Shown in pieces: positions 4,526 through 5,632 of a stretch of 5,632 nucleotides of DNA. The position numbers and the translations under genes are program-made. This stretch comes from a candidate division TA06 bacterium (GTDB taxonomy: Bacteria > Ratteibacteria > UBA8468 > MWAK01): the NCBI GenBank assembly GCA_022704925.1, contig JAKJFK010000117.1:1-5632 (forward strand), read 5' to 3'. How positions within the stretch are numbered: position 1 is the first letter of the stretch; every line of letters starts with the position of its first letter. The notes beneath the pieces are model-generated. The model did not search any database, was not told the origin of the DNA, and saw nothing but the letters and a program-made list of their open reading frames with translations.

Positions 4526-5632
4526 TCAATCCTGACCCGGTCGAAATCGTTTGAGGAGAAGTGAGTTGCCGACCACGCTCAGGGAACTCAAGGACATGGC
4601 GGCGCCGGCCACGGCCGGGTTAAGCAGGAATCCGTTGACCGGGTAAAGCAGACCGGCGGCCACCGGGATGGCGATTATATTGTAGAAGAAGGCCCAGAAG
4701 AGGTTCTGGCGTATCTTCCTGAAGGCGCAGGCGCCCAATTCCAGGGCCACCGCCACGTCACGCGGATCGTTCCGGACCAGGACCACCGAGCCGGTTTCGA
4801 TGGCCACGTCGGTGCCGGAGGCAACCGCCAGTCCAAGATCGGCCTGGGCCAGGGCCGGGGCGTCGTTGATCCCGTCCCCGACCATGGCCACCTTCAATCC
4901 CTGTGATTGAAGACGGGCGATCTCCTTGCTTTTATCTCCGGGAAGCACTTCGCTGCGCGTTTCCTCGATGCCCAGGCGTTCGGCCACGGCCGCCGCGGTT
5001 CGTCGATTGTCGCCGGTCAGCAGGATGACCCGGCGGCCGCCGGTCTTGAGCCGGGCCACCGCCGCGGCGGCCGACTCCTTGATCGGGTCGGCGACCGCCG
5101 CGATTCCGAGCAGCCGGCGGTCTTCGGCCAGCAGGGCGACGGTTTTTCCTTCGCTCTCCAGGCGGCCGATATCGGCTTCGGCTCCGGAGGTGTCCACCTG
5201 ATGCTTCTGAAAGTATCTGGGGCTGCCGAATCGGTAAAGGCTTCCCTCAATTCGCCCCTCGATGCCCAGGCCCGGTTCGGAGCGGAAGCCGGTCGCGTCC
5301 GGAAGCGGGATTTGCCGGTTTTCGGCGGCTTTGAGCAAGGCCCCGGCCAGGGGGTGTTCGGAGTTCTTTTCGAGGCCGCCCGCGATCCGGAGCAGCCCGT
5401 TTTCATCGCCCTGGTAGGTGACCAGGTCGGTAACCAGCGGTTCGCCGCGGGTAAGCGTGCCGGTCTTGTCGAAGACCACCGCTTTTATCGAGGCGGCGGC
5501 CTGGAGCGCCTGTCCGTTACGGAACAGGATGCCCAACTCGGCTCCCTTGCCGGCGGCGGTGATGATGGCGGTGGGGGTTGCCAGTCCCAGGGCGCAGGGG
5601 CAGGCGATGATCAGGACCGAAATGAAGGTCTG
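4526..5632 (-). CDS. copA: Cu+-exporting P1B-type ATPase, C-terminal part (N-terminus beyond window)
   Basis: The visible 368 residues are the C-terminal half of a copper-transporting P-type ATPase, which pumps Cu+ out of the cytoplasm using ATP. Fragment numbering starts at the window edge. CPCALGLATPT (11-21) is the metal-binding CPC of membrane helix 6, and DKTGTLT (55-61) holds the phosphorylated Asp. SEHPLAG (91-97) is the HP motif of the nucleotide domain, with GLG (121-123) of its GxG. TGDN (206-209) and GDGINDAPA (252-260) complete the P domain. The last two helices carry the Cu+-type (P1B-1) signature: YN at 317-318 in helix 7, and AMSLSS (345-350) with NSLLL in helix 8. The heavy-metal-binding domain(s), actuator domain and helices before helix 6 lie off the right edge. 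All catalytic motifs seen are intact. The gene leads an apparent operon whose next gene starts at the very next base. Copper specificity is inferred from the helix 6-8 motifs; Ag+ would be handled similarly. Confidence 0.95.
   Translation of the reverse strand, partial: QTFISVLIIACPCALGLATPTAIITAAGKGAELGILFRNGQALQAAASIKAVVFDKTGTLTRGEPLVTDLVTYQGDENGLLRIAGGLEKNSEHPLAGALLKAAENRQIPLPDATGFRSEPGLGIEGRIEGSLYRFGSPRYFQKHQVDTSGAEADIGRLESEGKTVALLAEDRRLLGIAAVADPIKESAAAAVARLKTGGRRVILLTGDNRRTAAAVAERLGIEETRSEVLPGDKSKEIARLQSQGLKVAMVGDGINDAPALAQADLGLAVASGTDVAIETGSVVLVRNDPRDVAVALELGACAFRKIRQNLFWAFFYNIIAIPVAAGLLYPVNGFLLNPAVAGAAMSLSSLSVVGNSLLLKRFRPGQD

Noticed and set aside
4526-5536. A complete short ATPase starting near 5536
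   Set aside because: The frame stays open to the window edge and encodes the CPC helix upstream of that point, so a start at the TTG near 5536 would remove an essential part. The gene is simply cut by the window.
1-5632. CRISPR array, tRNA, rRNA, insertion sequence or attachment site
   Set aside because: No regularly spaced direct repeats, no transposase or integrase coding, and no tRNA- or rRNA-like sequence seen on either strand; almost all bases are accounted for by the six genes.

Overview
All six genes in this window read leftward on the minus strand, so gene order runs from high to low coordinates. The sequence is GC-rich and nearly gapless. The M16 peptidase has a cleavable Sec signal peptide and the phosphatase has an N-terminal membrane anchor. 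This suits a GC-rich, free-living, probably diderm bacterium. I cannot name a lineage from these genes; every family here is widespread.

Unit 1 (5632 to 752) is a five-gene run that looks like one operon. It starts with the C-terminal half of a Cu+-exporting P1B-type ATPase (copA, running off the right edge). Then come a membrane-anchored Cys-dependent (CX5R) tyrosine/dual-specificity phosphatase, a small DUF167/YggU protein, a secreted two-domain M16 zinc peptidase of 865 residues, and a 123-residue MGMT-family protein. The junctions are extremely tight: stop directly abutting start, 4-base ATGA overlap, 2-base gap, 4-base ATGA overlap. Co-transcription and translational coupling are therefore likely. 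No shared pathway is obvious. The membrane or extracytoplasmic proteins (metal pump, phosphatase, peptidase) suggest an envelope or stress theme, but that is inference.

Unit 2 (below 752) begins after the only real intergenic gap, 44 bases at 708-751. Only 13 of its 44 bases are G or C, a sharp drop from its surroundings. It holds a perfect extended -10 promoter element (TGC-TATAAT) within a 15-base inverted repeat. It leads into a rhamnulokinase-type FGGY sugar kinase (rhaB-like) that is cut by the left edge just before its expected catalytic Asp. This is probably the first gene of a separate, regulated sugar-catabolism unit.

The genes are mostly ordinary. The most notable points are the MGMT variant with PCYRVV instead of PCHRVV plus a Glu-to-Asp change at the partner position, and the short leader without a Shine-Dalgarno ahead of the kinase. 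Two strong GC hairpins inside the peptidase gene, one closed by a GAAA tetraloop in the mRNA, are also worth noting. I found no mobile element, CRISPR array, tRNA, rRNA or convincing terminator, and no evidence for a new biological system.
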